NCBI GenBank assembly: GCA_024234395.1
Contig: JACKOH010000003.1
Location: 310,001-374,000, forward strand
Source of the DNA: Pseudomonadales bacterium
GTDB lineage: Bacteria; Pseudomonadota; Gammaproteobacteria; Pseudomonadales; Pseudohongiellaceae
DNA: 64,000 nt
Direction of reading: 5' to 3'
In this document: piece after piece, positions 17,601-27,044 of the stretch
How the letters are laid out: each line of letters starts with the position of its first letter
Position numbering within the stretch: the stretch's first letter is position 1
Position numbers and translations under genes: made by a program
The notes under the pieces: model-generated
Database searches by the model: none
What the model was told of the DNA's origin: nothing
The model's input: only the letters and a program-made list of their open reading frames with translations

Positions 17601-18197
17601 CTACTGTGGGTGAAGTATCTGAACGTCGCATCGACAGTTGCCCTCGGCATCGAAGAATGGCGACGGCAGTCCCTGACGGGTCAGTTTCCAGACCAGCAGC
17701 TTCCCCAGAATCGTCATCAGATAGCCGATCGGAGATTTCAACCTGCTGCCCTGTTCAGGTATCTGTCCCTCTGCCTGCTTGGGAAACGCCAACGCCATGA
17801 CCGGACCGAAACGCTCCGTGGTACGCTGTGGAGCGACGACAAAGTTATGAATCACTCCGACAAATGGCAGGCTGGCAGGGCCGGTATTACCGATCGGAGT
17901 ATTACAGCATCCCGCGTACCAGCGGAACAGACCCTTGTCGGTCAGGCGAATGCAGCGAAGTTGATCGAGCCCTTCGGTAAGCGTAATCCGTGCCGGCGGC
18001 AACTGGTAGATTTCCGTACCACCGGCAGCGTCCAGAACTTCCGAGTCACGACCGAGAAAACGGGCGAATTCCCGGCAATCTCTGCAATAGCAGATGACAT
18101 GGCACCCGGACCCGGGTTTTACCCCGCTGGCGACTCCCCGCATCTGCCCGCAGCGACAGCCCAACTGGATGGTTTCAGACTCTTCATCCTGGTTCAT
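17601..18197 (-). CDS. DUF6151/GFA-like zinc-binding protein
   Basis: The 198-residue protein begins with a cysteine cluster typical of glutathione-dependent formaldehyde-activating (GFA/CENP-V-like) folds: LGCRCGQMRG, then HVICYCRDCREFARFLGR, and later WYAGCCNTPIGN. These Cys residues would hold structural zinc. The later half (RTTERFGPVMALAFPKQAEG) resembles proteins grouped as DUF6151. The substrate and reaction are unknown. Its start overlaps the stop of the upstream racemase gene (ATGA), so the two are translationally coupled. Confidence 0.75.
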   Translation of the reverse strand: MNQDEESETIQLGCRCGQMRGVASGVKPGSGCHVICYCRDCREFARFLGRDSEVLDAAGGTEIYQLPPARITLTEGLDQLRCIRLTDKGLFRWYAGCCNTPIGNTGPASLPFVGVIHNFVVAPQRTTERFGPVMALAFPKQAEGQIPEQGSRLKSPIGYLMTILGKLLVWKLTRQGLPSPFFDAEGNCRCDVQILHPQ

Positions 18198-18883
18198 AAC
18201 GCGTTCTCGACGGCCTTGCGCGCATGAATAGCCGTGGTATCGAATAGTTTCACCGAAGTATCCTGCTGACTGATCAGCAGGCCGATTTCCGTGCAGCCCA
18301 GTATCACTGCCTGGGCACCGTCCCGTGCCAGCTGGTCAATAATCCGCAAATATTCCCGGCGCGACTGGTCGGTGACTCTGCCCAGGCACAGTTCCTGATA
18401 AATTACTCCATGCACCAGTTCACGATCGGACTGCTCAGGAACGATTACCTCGATGGCAAATTTTTCCTGCAGCCGCCCCTTGTAAAAATCCTGTTCCATG
18501 GTGAAGGCTGTTCCGAGTAGGCCGACCCTGGATATCCCTGCAGCGTTAATGACTTCAGCTGTCGCGTCGGCGATATGCAACAGGGGAATCCGGATAGCGT
18601 CCTCAATAGCCGGCGCGACTTTGTGCATGGTATTGGTACAGATCAGCAGCATATTGGCGCCACCGTGCTCCACCTGTCTGGCGGCGGCAACGAGGCGGTT
18701 CGTAATCTGTTCCCAGTCCCCGGCGCGCTGCAGTTCCTCGAGTGGCTGAAAATCCACGCTGACCAGAACGATACTGGCCGAATGCAGCCCACCCAGGGCC
18801 TCCTTGACACCCTGGTTGATAGCCCGGTAGTAGCCGATCGTACTTTCCCAGCTCATGCCACCCAGCAGTCCGATTGTCTTCAA
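18194..18883 (-). CDS. Aspartate/glutamate racemase family protein
   Basis: This 229-residue cofactor-independent racemase has both catalytic cysteines: Cys82 in MLLICTNTMH and Cys197 in VILGCTEIGLL. The start MKTIGLLGGMSWESTIGYYR is characteristic of the YgeA-like branch, which racemises aspartate, glutamate or other amino acids. It is cytoplasmic, of usual length, and is the first gene of a two-gene unit with the GFA-like gene. The substrate cannot be fixed from sequence. Confidence 0.92.
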   Translation of the reverse strand: MKTIGLLGGMSWESTIGYYRAINQGVKEALGGLHSASIVLVSVDFQPLEELQRAGDWEQITNRLVAAARQVEHGGANMLLICTNTMHKVAPAIEDAIRIPLLHIADATAEVINAAGISRVGLLGTAFTMEQDFYKGRLQEKFAIEVIVPEQSDRELVHGVIYQELCLGRVTDQSRREYLRIIDQLARDGAQAVILGCTEIGLLISQQDTSVKLFDTTAIHARKAVENAL

Positions 18884-18943
18884 GAATGTTTCCCCCCTTG
18901 ATAACTATGAAGTTAAAGAAACCTCAGATTGACAGACTGTCAA

Positions 18944-19897
18944 TTACTCGTCCCAGATACCACCAATGGTATAGGGGCTGTTCTTACCGGCAAAAAAGGA
19001 ACCGGTCACATATCGATAATGACGGTCCAACCCGTCGATCAGGTTCATTTCCGTGCTGTTCAACTCGATAGCCGCCGCGTCGAAGTTGAGTTGCAGGCGT
19101 TGCGGATTGACCGACTTGGGAATCACCGAGGTGCCGCGGTTGACAGCCCAGGCGAGCAGAATCTGGGCCGGAGTGGCGGCATGAGCAGCGGCCAGTTTGC
19201 GGATCACCTCGATCTCCAGCATATCCGGTTCGTCCTTGGCCCGGAATGCCGGATTGCGATCCCTTGACCCCAACGGCGAATAGGCTGTCAGGACGACATG
19301 TTCGCGGTCGCAGTAGCGTTTCAGCTTGCCCTGCTGCAACAGCGGATGCATTTCCACCTGATCGACACTGGGTCTGATACGTCCTGCTTCCAGCAGCAGT
19401 TGCAGCTTGCGGGCACTGCAATTTGAAGTGCCGATATGGCGGACCAGGTGTTCATCGACACAGGCTTCCATACCGCTCCAGGTCTCGGTCAGCGGCACCT
19501 CGTCCAGAGTGAGAAAATCATCTCTGGAATGGGGAAACGAGACACCATTGCGGAAAGCCACCGGCCAGTGGATCAGATAGAGGTCCAGATAATCGAGCTG
19601 CAGATCGGCCAGCGTGTTGACCAGCGCCGGCCGTACCTGTTCTTTTTTATGTGAATCATTCCATAATTTGGAAGTTATCCAGAGTTCCGATCTCTGCACC
19701 TCACTGGCACGCATGGCATCGGCCAGGGCCTGACCTATTTCCTTCTCATTGCCGTATATTGCAGCGCAATCGATGTGACGATAGCCTATCCTTATGGCTT
19801 CCCGGACTGCCTGGTACACTTCTCCCGGATCCGACTTCCAGGTACCCAGCCCCAATGCAGGCAGGCGATCCCCGTTTGCACAATTCAGCGTCCTCAT
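18944..19897 (-). CDS. Aldo/keto reductase
   Basis: A 317-residue NADPH-dependent aldo/keto reductase of the TIM-barrel family. The catalytic tetrad is complete: Asp43 and Tyr48 in HIDCAAIYGNEKEIG, Lys77 in WITSKLWN and His110 in YLIHWPVAF. The cofactor motif VIPKSVNPQRLQLN is present near residue 255. It would reduce an aldehyde or ketone; the physiological substrate is unknown. It follows the DUF3500 gene by only six bases and is probably co-transcribed with it. Confidence 0.95.
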   Translation of the reverse strand: MRTLNCANGDRLPALGLGTWKSDPGEVYQAVREAIRIGYRHIDCAAIYGNEKEIGQALADAMRASEVQRSELWITSKLWNDSHKKEQVRPALVNTLADLQLDYLDLYLIHWPVAFRNGVSFPHSRDDFLTLDEVPLTETWSGMEACVDEHLVRHIGTSNCSARKLQLLLEAGRIRPSVDQVEMHPLLQQGKLKRYCDREHVVLTAYSPLGSRDRNPAFRAKDEPDMLEIEVIRKLAAAHAATPAQILLAWAVNRGTSVIPKSVNPQRLQLNFDAAAIELNSTEMNLIDGLDRHYRYVTGSFFAGKNSPYTIGGIWDE

Positions 19898-19903
19898 ATT
19901 CTC

Positions 19904-21103
19904 TCAGTGAGGATGTTCCAGAAGATGCTGGCGCAACAGATCCTTGCCGTAGTCGTTGCCATTGGGTGTCCGTACCACGGTATGAATATGGTCACGGGTT
20001 GGAGTACCGGCTGGATTTTTCTGCAGTGTACCGACCGGATTCTGATGATCGAACTCGATCAGAATAACCGGACTGTGTACGCGGTAGTAAAATACCGCAT
20101 CGGGGTCGACACCACCTATCCAGGCGAACCAGGTGGAATCCAGGTGCTGAGCGATGTCACTCAAATGTACCCTGGCCTGTGGTTCGGTCATGTTTCCCAC
20201 GTACAGACCGATCAGCTCCAGCAGGTGCTGACGTTGCACACCGGTAAGCTCTGACCCGGGAATCCCCTCGTAGTCGAGCACCAGGTTGTCCTGGTTGGCA
20301 GCCGCCAGCTGATCATTGCGCACCTTGTCCGGACTCAGTGTGGCGCGTGAGCGCTGCCCGGCATCAAGCGCCTGCATGAAAGCCAATCCCTGGTCCTGCT
20401 CCTCCTGAAGAATTACGTTGCCGGCATATTTTCCACTCTCGGTAAAGACCGGCTCCCCGCCCCAGAAGGCCGGCGTCATCACGATCTGGTCACCCAGCAC
20501 AAAGTAGTTGATCACCAGGTGATGCCCGTCCAGTTGCCAGCCCCACGGTTCGGTAGTGGAAGGCAATCCCATCAGCGTGAAATAGTACTTCTCCTCACCG
20601 TAGCGGATCATGTCCTCGTTCAGATCCAGCAATGCCTGTTCGGTGCGCATGATATTGCGGGTCAGATTAAGTCCTCTGGCGCTTAACGAGGCCCGTAACA
20701 GATCCCAGGCTGCCTCTTTCTGTGCGGCGTCCATCTCTTCCAGGCTGATCCCATGACGGGCAAAGATCCCCACGTCCACATTGGACCAGTTCCGCCACTC
20801 GGGGTCGTCAACCGCGAAGTGACTGCGACTGAGCTCCATGGGATCCAGGGTGGCAAGAAAGGCGTTGGCCGCAGCAACCACCGGTGCCGTCGACACGCCA
20901 GTGGTCTGTACAGGAAACAGCCCGGTCTGCAGGCCAGCCGAAGTGTGCACCCCCTGGAACGGTTCACCCATGGCCTCGGCCGCACCCTGCGAAAATATGC
21001 GCTTCATGCTGAGCAGGGAATCCGGATACTGGGCCTGGGCGCCAGCCTGCTGCGACACCAGACAGAGACTGGCAAGAAGCCAGGTGGACAGTTTATTGAT
21101 CAT
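19904..21103 (-). CDS. Secreted DUF3500 protein
   Basis: This 399-residue protein has a signal peptide (MINKLSTWLLASLCLVSQQA) and the DUF3500 features: EEKYYFTLMGLPSTTEPWGW, QLDGHHLVINYFVLGDQIV, MTPAFWGGEP and, at the end, HSPVILIEFDHQNPVG with DHIHTVVRTPNGNDYGKDLL. The family's function is unknown; the conserved His and Asp residues near the C-terminus suggest metal binding. The start at 21103 has GGGAGAAATG upstream. It precedes the aldo/keto reductase gene in one probable operon. Confidence 0.9.
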   Translation of the reverse strand: MINKLSTWLLASLCLVSQQAGAQAQYPDSLLSMKRIFSQGAAEAMGEPFQGVHTSAGLQTGLFPVQTTGVSTAPVVAAANAFLATLDPMELSRSHFAVDDPEWRNWSNVDVGIFARHGISLEEMDAAQKEAAWDLLRASLSARGLNLTRNIMRTEQALLDLNEDMIRYGEEKYYFTLMGLPSTTEPWGWQLDGHHLVINYFVLGDQIVMTPAFWGGEPVFTESGKYAGNVILQEEQDQGLAFMQALDAGQRSRATLSPDKVRNDQLAAANQDNLVLDYEGIPGSELTGVQRQHLLELIGLYVGNMTEPQARVHLSDIAQHLDSTWFAWIGGVDPDAVFYYRVHSPVILIEFDHQNPVGTLQKNPAGTPTRDHIHTVVRTPNGNDYGKDLLRQHLLEHPH

Positions 21104-21133
21104 GGCGGCATTTCTCCCGGGTTGAAGGATTGT

Positions 21134-21172
21134 CAGGGAATCTCTGATTGATTATCGTTTGTTCAATAATTC
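21134..21172. repeat. Diverged copy of the GGAACCTCTGA repeat
   Basis: GGGAATCTCTGATTGATTATC followed by TGTTCAATAATT resembles the reverse of the copy at 57516-57572 (GGGAACCTCTGATTAATTATTGAACAG). It lies in the 97-base gap between the DUF3500 and M42 genes. Confidence 0.5.
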
Positions 21173-21200
21173 AGTTCACGATCTTGGGCAGATAATTGCT

Positions 21201-23354
21201 TCACGGGCCGGGTGGTGCCTTCGCGAAAGCCTCGATCAGCCGGATCAGCTGGGTAATATCGCGCAGGTCGGCAATCTCCGCAGGTGAATGGCTGTAGCGT
21301 CCGGGCCAGGACAGCCCGGCGTTGGGGGCGCCAAAAAAAGTAAATTGGGTACCGTCGGTGCTGCCCTGGGTCAGTCCAATCTGCACCTCGATACCTGCCT
21401 CTTCGGCGATGGTCCGATTTCGGGCCAGCTCATAGGGAGTGGCCAGGCCGCTGTTTTCCACCGACCTTAGCACCGGGCCGGACCCCAGCGGTGCAAAAGC
21501 GAAATGTGGAGACTCCAGTGGCGTATCGGATGTCACGAAAGTGTCAATACTGTAAACCCTTCGGGTTTCCGTACCCAGCTTGCCCGCCAGCTCCCCAGCA
21601 CCACGCAACCCGCCTTCCTCGCGGACCGACCAGGCAAAAATGACCCGGTGATCAAGCTCTGATGGATCCAGATTCTGGATCGCCAGCAACAACGCCGTGG
21701 TGCCGACCCGATCGTCCATGGAGCGTGATGCATAGCGATAGGGGCCCATACGATAGCCCCGCTTGTACCCGGTTATCCCCATCCCGACCCTGACTCCGGC
21801 CTGTTCCAGCTGCGCCGCATTCATGCCGAACCAGGCCTGCAGACCCGCTGGCTGCTTCTGTTGTGGCTCGTCCCGGTTAAGAAATACGCCGCGCAGCTGA
21901 GCCGGTTCCGGGTCGGAATTCACGTCACTTTCGGCATCCAGTTGCAACAGCGCCGGCTGGCCTTCCCAGGCGGTTGCTACCGCACCACCCAGGCGGGTCA
22001 GGTTGACTGTGCCATCGGCTTCGATACCGTTGATTTCCCACCCGACCTCATCCATGTGCGCCACGAATACCGTGGCCTCCCCCTGTTCAGGTCCGATCTC
22101 CACCCACAGGTTACCCAGATCATCCACCATGGCCTCGCGGCGTGCCCATTCCGGTAACGCGTTATACACCAGGTAGCGCACCGGGCCCTCATGGCCGGGG
22201 ACTGCGGACAATTCGGCGAACTGATCCAGTACCACGGCGGTCTCCATCATCGTGTTAACGTCGAAACGGCGCCCCCAGCGTGATGGTTCATCATTCAGTG
22301 GGACAGCCGGAGCCGGAGCGGACTGCCAGGCCGGCACCGGGGCGAACGGGTTGATGGTCCGGGCCATTGACTCCAGCAACTGCTGGGCTGATTCGCGGGA
22401 GATTCGCTCCATCAGGGCATCGGGATTTTCAACCTGGGGCGTAAGCCTGACAATCGTCTCGATACCGACGCTCTTCAGCACCGCGTCAAAACGACTGTTG
22501 ATACTTTCAACTACTTCCAGCCCCGCTTCCACCTGACCCGGGCCGAGCAGCACCAGGGAATCCGCCGCGCCGAGAAAACGCAGCGCCGCCGCCAGCCCGG
22601 TCCAGCCGAACACCTGCTGGGTACTGAGTACATAGCTGGTTCGACCCTGTTCATTGAGACCCGCCTGGCCCGCTGCAAACACGGCTGCGCACCCGGTCCG
22701 CGCACCGGCCCTGGGGCCAGCAACCTCGTCTCCGTAATACCAGGCGGGCAGTTGCCTGATAACCGGATCAAGCAGCGAAATACCCAGCTCCTGCACTTCC
22801 TCTGCGGAAGACGCTCCCACATCCAGCCACAGATCATCGGCAGTGACCAGCGCCGTCTCGTTGCGGTGTTGGGCAGCGAAATGGCCGTTGGCTACTGCGG
22901 AAACTCCCAGCACCGGGCCATTCCGGGTAAGTATGCGCAGGTGCTGGCCTTCGTGGGCCTGGTCCCAGAGTGGGTGACTTGACCCGGCGCCGATGCGGTG
23001 CAGGCGCAGGTAACCCTGGGCGGTAATCTGGCTGACCGCGTAGCCATACGAATCCAGGGCACAGGCCACCACCCGATGCGGCGTGCCGCTGCCGACACTC
23101 TTGACCAGGTTACCGTAGCGATCTGTCTGCCAGCCGGGGAAATTTTCCTGCAGTAATTTGGTCGCATGTTGCTCATGACCGGTGGGGGCATCCAGTGCCA
23201 GCCAGGAAGCCAGGCGCGCCAGGTCGGTCGGCTGGGCCAGAACACCCGGAGCCATGACGGACGCCAGCAGCAGTGCTGCCAGGGTCAGAAGAAATGTTTC
23301 GGGCAAGGAACGCAGTTGGTTACTGCGCGGATTTCTATGCTGCACAATGGACAT
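21201..23354 (-). CDS. Secreted tandem M42-type aminopeptidase
   Basis: The 717-residue protein contains two M42 (glutamyl aminopeptidase-like) halves. The second (about 350-715) keeps the metal-site signatures: FVAHMDEVGWEINGIE, ASRSMDDRVGTTALL, SVREEGGLRGAGELA, YSIDTFVTSDTP and the late YSHSPAEIADL. The first half has the same layout (PTGHEQHATKLLQENF, ALDSYGYAVSQI) but the HMDEVG ligands are replaced, so it is probably inactive. A start at 23354 gives a signal-type hydrophobic stretch ending APGVLAQ; the longer frame to 23501 lacks support. Single M42 enzymes have about 350 residues, so this is a duplication-fusion. Confidence 0.88.
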   Translation of the reverse strand: MSIVQHRNPRSNQLRSLPETFLLTLAALLLASVMAPGVLAQPTDLARLASWLALDAPTGHEQHATKLLQENFPGWQTDRYGNLVKSVGSGTPHRVVACALDSYGYAVSQITAQGYLRLHRIGAGSSHPLWDQAHEGQHLRILTRNGPVLGVSAVANGHFAAQHRNETALVTADDLWLDVGASSAEEVQELGISLLDPVIRQLPAWYYGDEVAGPRAGARTGCAAVFAAGQAGLNEQGRTSYVLSTQQVFGWTGLAAALRFLGAADSLVLLGPGQVEAGLEVVESINSRFDAVLKSVGIETIVRLTPQVENPDALMERISRESAQQLLESMARTINPFAPVPAWQSAPAPAVPLNDEPSRWGRRFDVNTMMETAVVLDQFAELSAVPGHEGPVRYLVYNALPEWARREAMVDDLGNLWVEIGPEQGEATVFVAHMDEVGWEINGIEADGTVNLTRLGGAVATAWEGQPALLQLDAESDVNSDPEPAQLRGVFLNRDEPQQKQPAGLQAWFGMNAAQLEQAGVRVGMGITGYKRGYRMGPYRYASRSMDDRVGTTALLLAIQNLDPSELDHRVIFAWSVREEGGLRGAGELAGKLGTETRRVYSIDTFVTSDTPLESPHFAFAPLGSGPVLRSVENSGLATPYELARNRTIAEEAGIEVQIGLTQGSTDGTQFTFFGAPNAGLSWPGRYSHSPAEIADLRDITQLIRLIEAFAKAPPGP

Positions 23355-23871
23355 AGCCGTTTCTCGATATCTCTTTGCGAATACTCTTACTGTGGATTGT
23401 GGATTGTGGATTCTCTCGTTCCGATTGCGTCCGGGAACGGTCCGGTTGACGGTTGTCCGACTATAACGCAGATACTGCCCTGGAAACAGCAACCGTGCCA
23501 CGTCAGCCCGACATGGCAGGCATTGCTGCGTCCGCTCAGGGCACCTCTGATTTACTGCTAGTGCTCCAACCTGCAGTCAGGTTCACTGACCAGGCGACCT
23601 GCCGCCGGCCTGCGTCGGCCGGTCAGGGCAGGTCAAGCGGGCCAGTCCGGACGGTACCTGGCGGGTACCACCGGGTTGAAGTGGGGCTGGACAACGGTTA
23701 CGACCCTGGCCTGCACACGATGCCGGCCAGTCGCGCCAGACAGACTCCTGCAGATCCGTACCACGCAGCAGAGGGTCCTTATATGGACAACAGGGTGGCA
23801 AGCGGATACCTTTCTGGCTTCCTGGGTCCCGGCGACGGGATAAATTGTTGGCAGTGGCGGTTAGCTCGAAC
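23355..23871. other. Intergenic region with a 7-bp tandem repeat
   Basis: About 500 bases between the divergent M42 and tsaC genes. Three perfect copies of TGTGGAT lie at 23391-23411 near the M42 start. Frames crossing the rest have no recognisable protein character. Both promoters should lie here, but no strong -35/-10 pair was seen. Confidence 0.5.
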
Positions 23872-24852
23872 ATGGCGGAACTGGGTAATGATATTCACAG
23901 GGCGGCAGCACTGTTACGGACTGGTGAGCTGGTAGCAATTCCCACCGAGACAGTTTACGGTCTGGCAGCCAATGCCCTAGACGAGGATGCTGTGGTCGGT
24001 ATCTTCAGGGTCAAGAATCGACCCCGCTTCGATCCTTTGATAGTGCACGTAGCCGAAGCGGAGGCCTTTTCCCGCTATGCCGATGACATTCCTGCTGCCG
24101 CACTGGCCCTGGCCGAACAAGTCTGCCCGGGGCCGGTGACTTTTCTGTTCCCCAAGAAATCACTGATACCGGACCTGGTAACCAGTGGCCATCCCACGGT
24201 AGGCCTGCGGATACCCGATCACGCTATGACGCTGGCATTATTGCAGGCGCTGGATTTTCCGCTGGCCGCTCCCAGCGCCAATCCCTTCGGGTTCGTCAGC
24301 CCCACCCGGGCCGAAGATGTAGATGAGCAGCTTGGTACCGCCATTCCCTATATCCTGGACGGCGGCCCCTGCCGTATCGGCCTGGAAAGTACCATCATCG
24401 ACTTCTCCACCCCCCAACCGGAAATTCTGCGCCTCGGAGGCCTGTCGCTGGAATTCATCGAAGCCTGCCTCGGCCAGTCACTGTCGGTTCGTACCGGCAG
24501 CAGTAACCCGCGGGCGCCGGGCATGTTGAGCAGTCATTACAACCCGGGAAAGCCGGTCCGGGTCGGTAATATCAGACAACTGGCAGCTGCGCTGTCCGAC
24601 CGGCAACTGGGAGTACTGGCGTTTCGGGAACCGGTGCCTGGCATCGAGCCGGACCACCAGCGGGTCCTGTCGCCAGGCGGGGATCTGCAGGAAGCGGCAC
24701 GCAATTTTTTCGGCATGCTGCGCGCCTTCAATCACCTGCCAGTCGACCTGGTGATCGCCGAATGGCTTCCGGAAGCAGGATTGGGTCGGGCAGTGAACGA
24801 CCGCCTGCGCCGGGCTGCTGCCGGGCCGTGGAACTCTGCCGGCTCCGGGTGA
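23872..24852 (+). CDS. tsaC: Threonylcarbamoyl-AMP synthase (Sua5/YwlC type)
   Basis: This enzyme makes threonylcarbamoyl-AMP from threonine, bicarbonate and ATP for the t6A37 modification of tRNAs reading ANN codons. The catalytic YrdC domain (residues 1-200) shows AIPTETVYGLAANALDEDAV, KNRPRFDPLIVHV, PGPVTFLFPKK, PSANPFGFVSPTRAEDV and GLESTIIDF. The C-terminal Sua5 domain (HYNPGKPV onward) marks the long form rather than the short TsaC. The ATG at 23872 fits the family start; TTG codons at 23845/23848, closer to GGGA, would add nine residues. Confidence 0.94.
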   Translation: MAELGNDIHRAAALLRTGELVAIPTETVYGLAANALDEDAVVGIFRVKNRPRFDPLIVHVAEAEAFSRYADDIPAAALALAEQVCPGPVTFLFPKKSLIPDLVTSGHPTVGLRIPDHAMTLALLQALDFPLAAPSANPFGFVSPTRAEDVDEQLGTAIPYILDGGPCRIGLESTIIDFSTPQPEILRLGGLSLEFIEACLGQSLSVRTGSSNPRAPGMLSSHYNPGKPVRVGNIRQLAAALSDRQLGVLAFREPVPGIEPDHQRVLSPGGDLQEAARNFFGMLRAFNHLPVDLVIAEWLPEAGLGRAVNDRLRRAAAGPWNSAGSG

Positions 24853-24943
24853 TCGAGACCTGATTATTCGGCAGCGCCGCAGCAGCTCAACAGCAGTTGC
24901 TGCCTGCCGGTGCATCCAGGAACCGTCGGTGTCGAACGCGACC

Positions 24944-26140
24944 TTATGACGGAGGCCGAGAGCCAGACATGACGCTGGAGCCGGCCGGTCGCCTGCCCAG
25001 CATCCTTCTTACCAGGCCCACCCAGACCGGCCCCAGGAACAGGGTCAGGGCAATGGTGGCAACGGTCAGCTGGTAGGAAACTTCGGTGACAATCATCACA
25101 TTGAGTCCGATGGCCGCCAGCACGAAACTGAATTCACCCACGTGTGCCAGCAGTGCCCCACCGTACACCGAATCCCAGGCATCGACACCAAGTAGTTTCA
25201 GCAGGCCGGCATTGATCAGCGTATTGACCAGGAGGACAAGTACCACCAGAAACACAACTTCAACCCAGTAGTCCAGCAGAAACCGGGTATCGATCAGGGC
25301 ACCAACCGAGGCAAAGAACAGCGCAACAAAGATAATCTTGATGGCTTCCAGTTTGTTATCGATCCAATGAAGTTCCTTGGTTCTACCCACCAGCATGCCG
25401 GCGAAGAATGAGCCCAGCGCCGTGGAAAGCTGCAACATGCCGGTGATAAAGGCCATGGCAAAACAGAACAACAGGGCTGAGAAAACCTGCAGGTCCGGCT
25501 GAGCGCTCAGCCGGTCCATCACCGGAAAGGAAAGCTGATCCCTGCGTACGACCCAGAGCAGCACCGAGACGATCAGAACGCATCCGGCCAGCTGACGCCA
25601 GAGAGTGAAAACTTCCACGCCTTCCCCACCCAACAGGCCCAGGGTTATCAGCATGGGGACCACAAACAGGTCCTGCATCACCAGAATGGCAAGCAGATTC
25701 TGGCCGATGGCGGTACCCATCTCGCCCCGCCCCTTGAGAAAGTCCACCACCACCGCCGTACAACTCAGGCTGATGACGAAGCCCAACAATACGATGCGCG
25801 CCACAGGCCAATCGAACAGCAGGCCCAGCAGGCCCACCGCGGCGACCGAGAATAATACCTGGAGTAAAGTGCCCAGCACGGCAATTCGCCATTTTTCGAT
25901 GATCTGTCTTGGCGAAATCTCCACACCGATAAAAAACAGTAACAGCACAACACCTACCGAACCCAGCTGGTTCATCAGGTCGGTGTCGGATACAAACCCA
26001 GTTCCATGGGGACCGAGTAAGGCTCCAGCCAGGATATAACCGGTAAAAACCGGCAACCTGATCAGAGACATCAGGAACCCGAGGCTGAGGGCGATTAAGG
26101 CGCAGATAACGAAGTAGATGATTATCTGGTCAGTCAGCAT
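24944..26140 (-). CDS. CPA2-family cation:proton antiporter
   Basis: A 398-residue inner-membrane protein with about 12 helices and the CPA2 (KefB/RosB-like) Na+/H+ exchanger domain: GYILAGALLGPHGTGFVSDT, VGVVLLLFFIGVEISPRQII, LGFVISLSCTAVVVDFLKGR and ALGSFFAGMLVGRTKELHWI. It lacks the C-terminal TrkA-N nucleotide-binding domain of full-length Kef systems. It probably exchanges K+ or Na+ for protons. Its start is 16 bases after the marC stop, so the two are co-transcribed. Confidence 0.9.
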   Translation of the reverse strand: MLTDQIIIYFVICALIALSLGFLMSLIRLPVFTGYILAGALLGPHGTGFVSDTDLMNQLGSVGVVLLLFFIGVEISPRQIIEKWRIAVLGTLLQVLFSVAAVGLLGLLFDWPVARIVLLGFVISLSCTAVVVDFLKGRGEMGTAIGQNLLAILVMQDLFVVPMLITLGLLGGEGVEVFTLWRQLAGCVLIVSVLLWVVRRDQLSFPVMDRLSAQPDLQVFSALLFCFAMAFITGMLQLSTALGSFFAGMLVGRTKELHWIDNKLEAIKIIFVALFFASVGALIDTRFLLDYWVEVVFLVVLVLLVNTLINAGLLKLLGVDAWDSVYGGALLAHVGEFSFVLAAIGLNVMIVTEVSYQLTVATIALTLFLGPVWVGLVRRMLGRRPAGSSVMSGSRPPS

Positions 26141-26155
26141 TTAAGGAACCGAAAG

Positions 26156-26791
26156 CTAGCCTGACAGTGCGGGAAACAGGCCACGCAGACCATTGGCCAT
26201 GATCTCCACTGCCAGGGCGGTGAGAATCAGGCCGAACAACCGGTTCATGACATTCAGTCCGATAGGACCGAGAAACCTGCCGATCGGGCCCGCCAGCCTC
26301 AGTACCGCCCAGACGATCACGCACACCAGGAAGGTGACCAGAATTACCCACAGCAGGTGATTTTCCGCACCCGGCCGTTGCATCTGAATGATCACAGTAC
26401 TGATGGACCCCGGCCCGGCCAGCAGGGGGATGGCGATTGGAACTACGGCGATACTCTCGTAACTCTGGGCCGCCTCGGTTTCCAGCGGCGTGGTACGCAT
26501 CTGATCGGGTTCAGCGCGCAGCAGGGCCAGGCCCATCAACAACAGGATGATGCCACCACCGACCCGGAATGACGGCAGGCTGGCGCCGAGCACCGTGAGA
26601 ATGTTTTCGCCGAAGGCGGCGGCCAGGGCCAGGACGATAAACACCGTCAGAGCGGCCAGATTGACTGCCTTGTTGAGCTCCTTTGCCTGGTAACCGGCAG
26701 TCAGTCCGAGCAGGATTGGAATCACTGCGAAAGGGTCGAGAATTACCAACAGCGCGGTAAAGAAACGCGTGTATTCGGTAATATAATCCAT
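26156..26791 (-). CDS. MarC family integral membrane protein
   Basis: The 211-residue protein has about six membrane helices and the MarC hallmarks: LVILDPFAVIPILLGLTAGY at the start, GGGIILLLMGLALLRAE in the middle and PLLAGPGSISTVIIQMQ. MarC proteins were once linked to multiple antibiotic resistance, but that role was not confirmed and their substrate is unknown. A GGAG site precedes the ATG. It is the first gene of a two-gene unit with the antiporter. Confidence 0.92.
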   Translation of the reverse strand: MDYITEYTRFFTALLVILDPFAVIPILLGLTAGYQAKELNKAVNLAALTVFIVLALAAAFGENILTVLGASLPSFRVGGGIILLLMGLALLRAEPDQMRTTPLETEAAQSYESIAVVPIAIPLLAGPGSISTVIIQMQRPGAENHLLWVILVTFLVCVIVWAVLRLAGPIGRFLGPIGLNVMNRLFGLILTALAVEIMANGLRGLFPALSG

Positions 26792-27044
26792 CCCGACTTT
26801 TTCTCCAGAAATTGTCTACCGGTTACAGATCGACCAGGCACCTTACACAACGTAAGGACCGACGCCAGGGAAATTCATTGCCAGAAGGACCCGTTATACA
26901 CAGTCTGACCGGGCTTGAAAAGCAGTTCTGCCGTTACCGCGATGGCAATCTGGGGTCCGGGTGGCCGCGGAATCAAACCACTGGACCCTGGCAACCGGAC
27001 TGTTCTATCCTGACCGTGTTATTGGCAGTGGACAGGCTAACACG

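Noticed and set aside
17565..18227. 220-residue open frame on the + strand
   Set aside because: It is antisense to the GFA-like gene, which has a clear cysteine signature.
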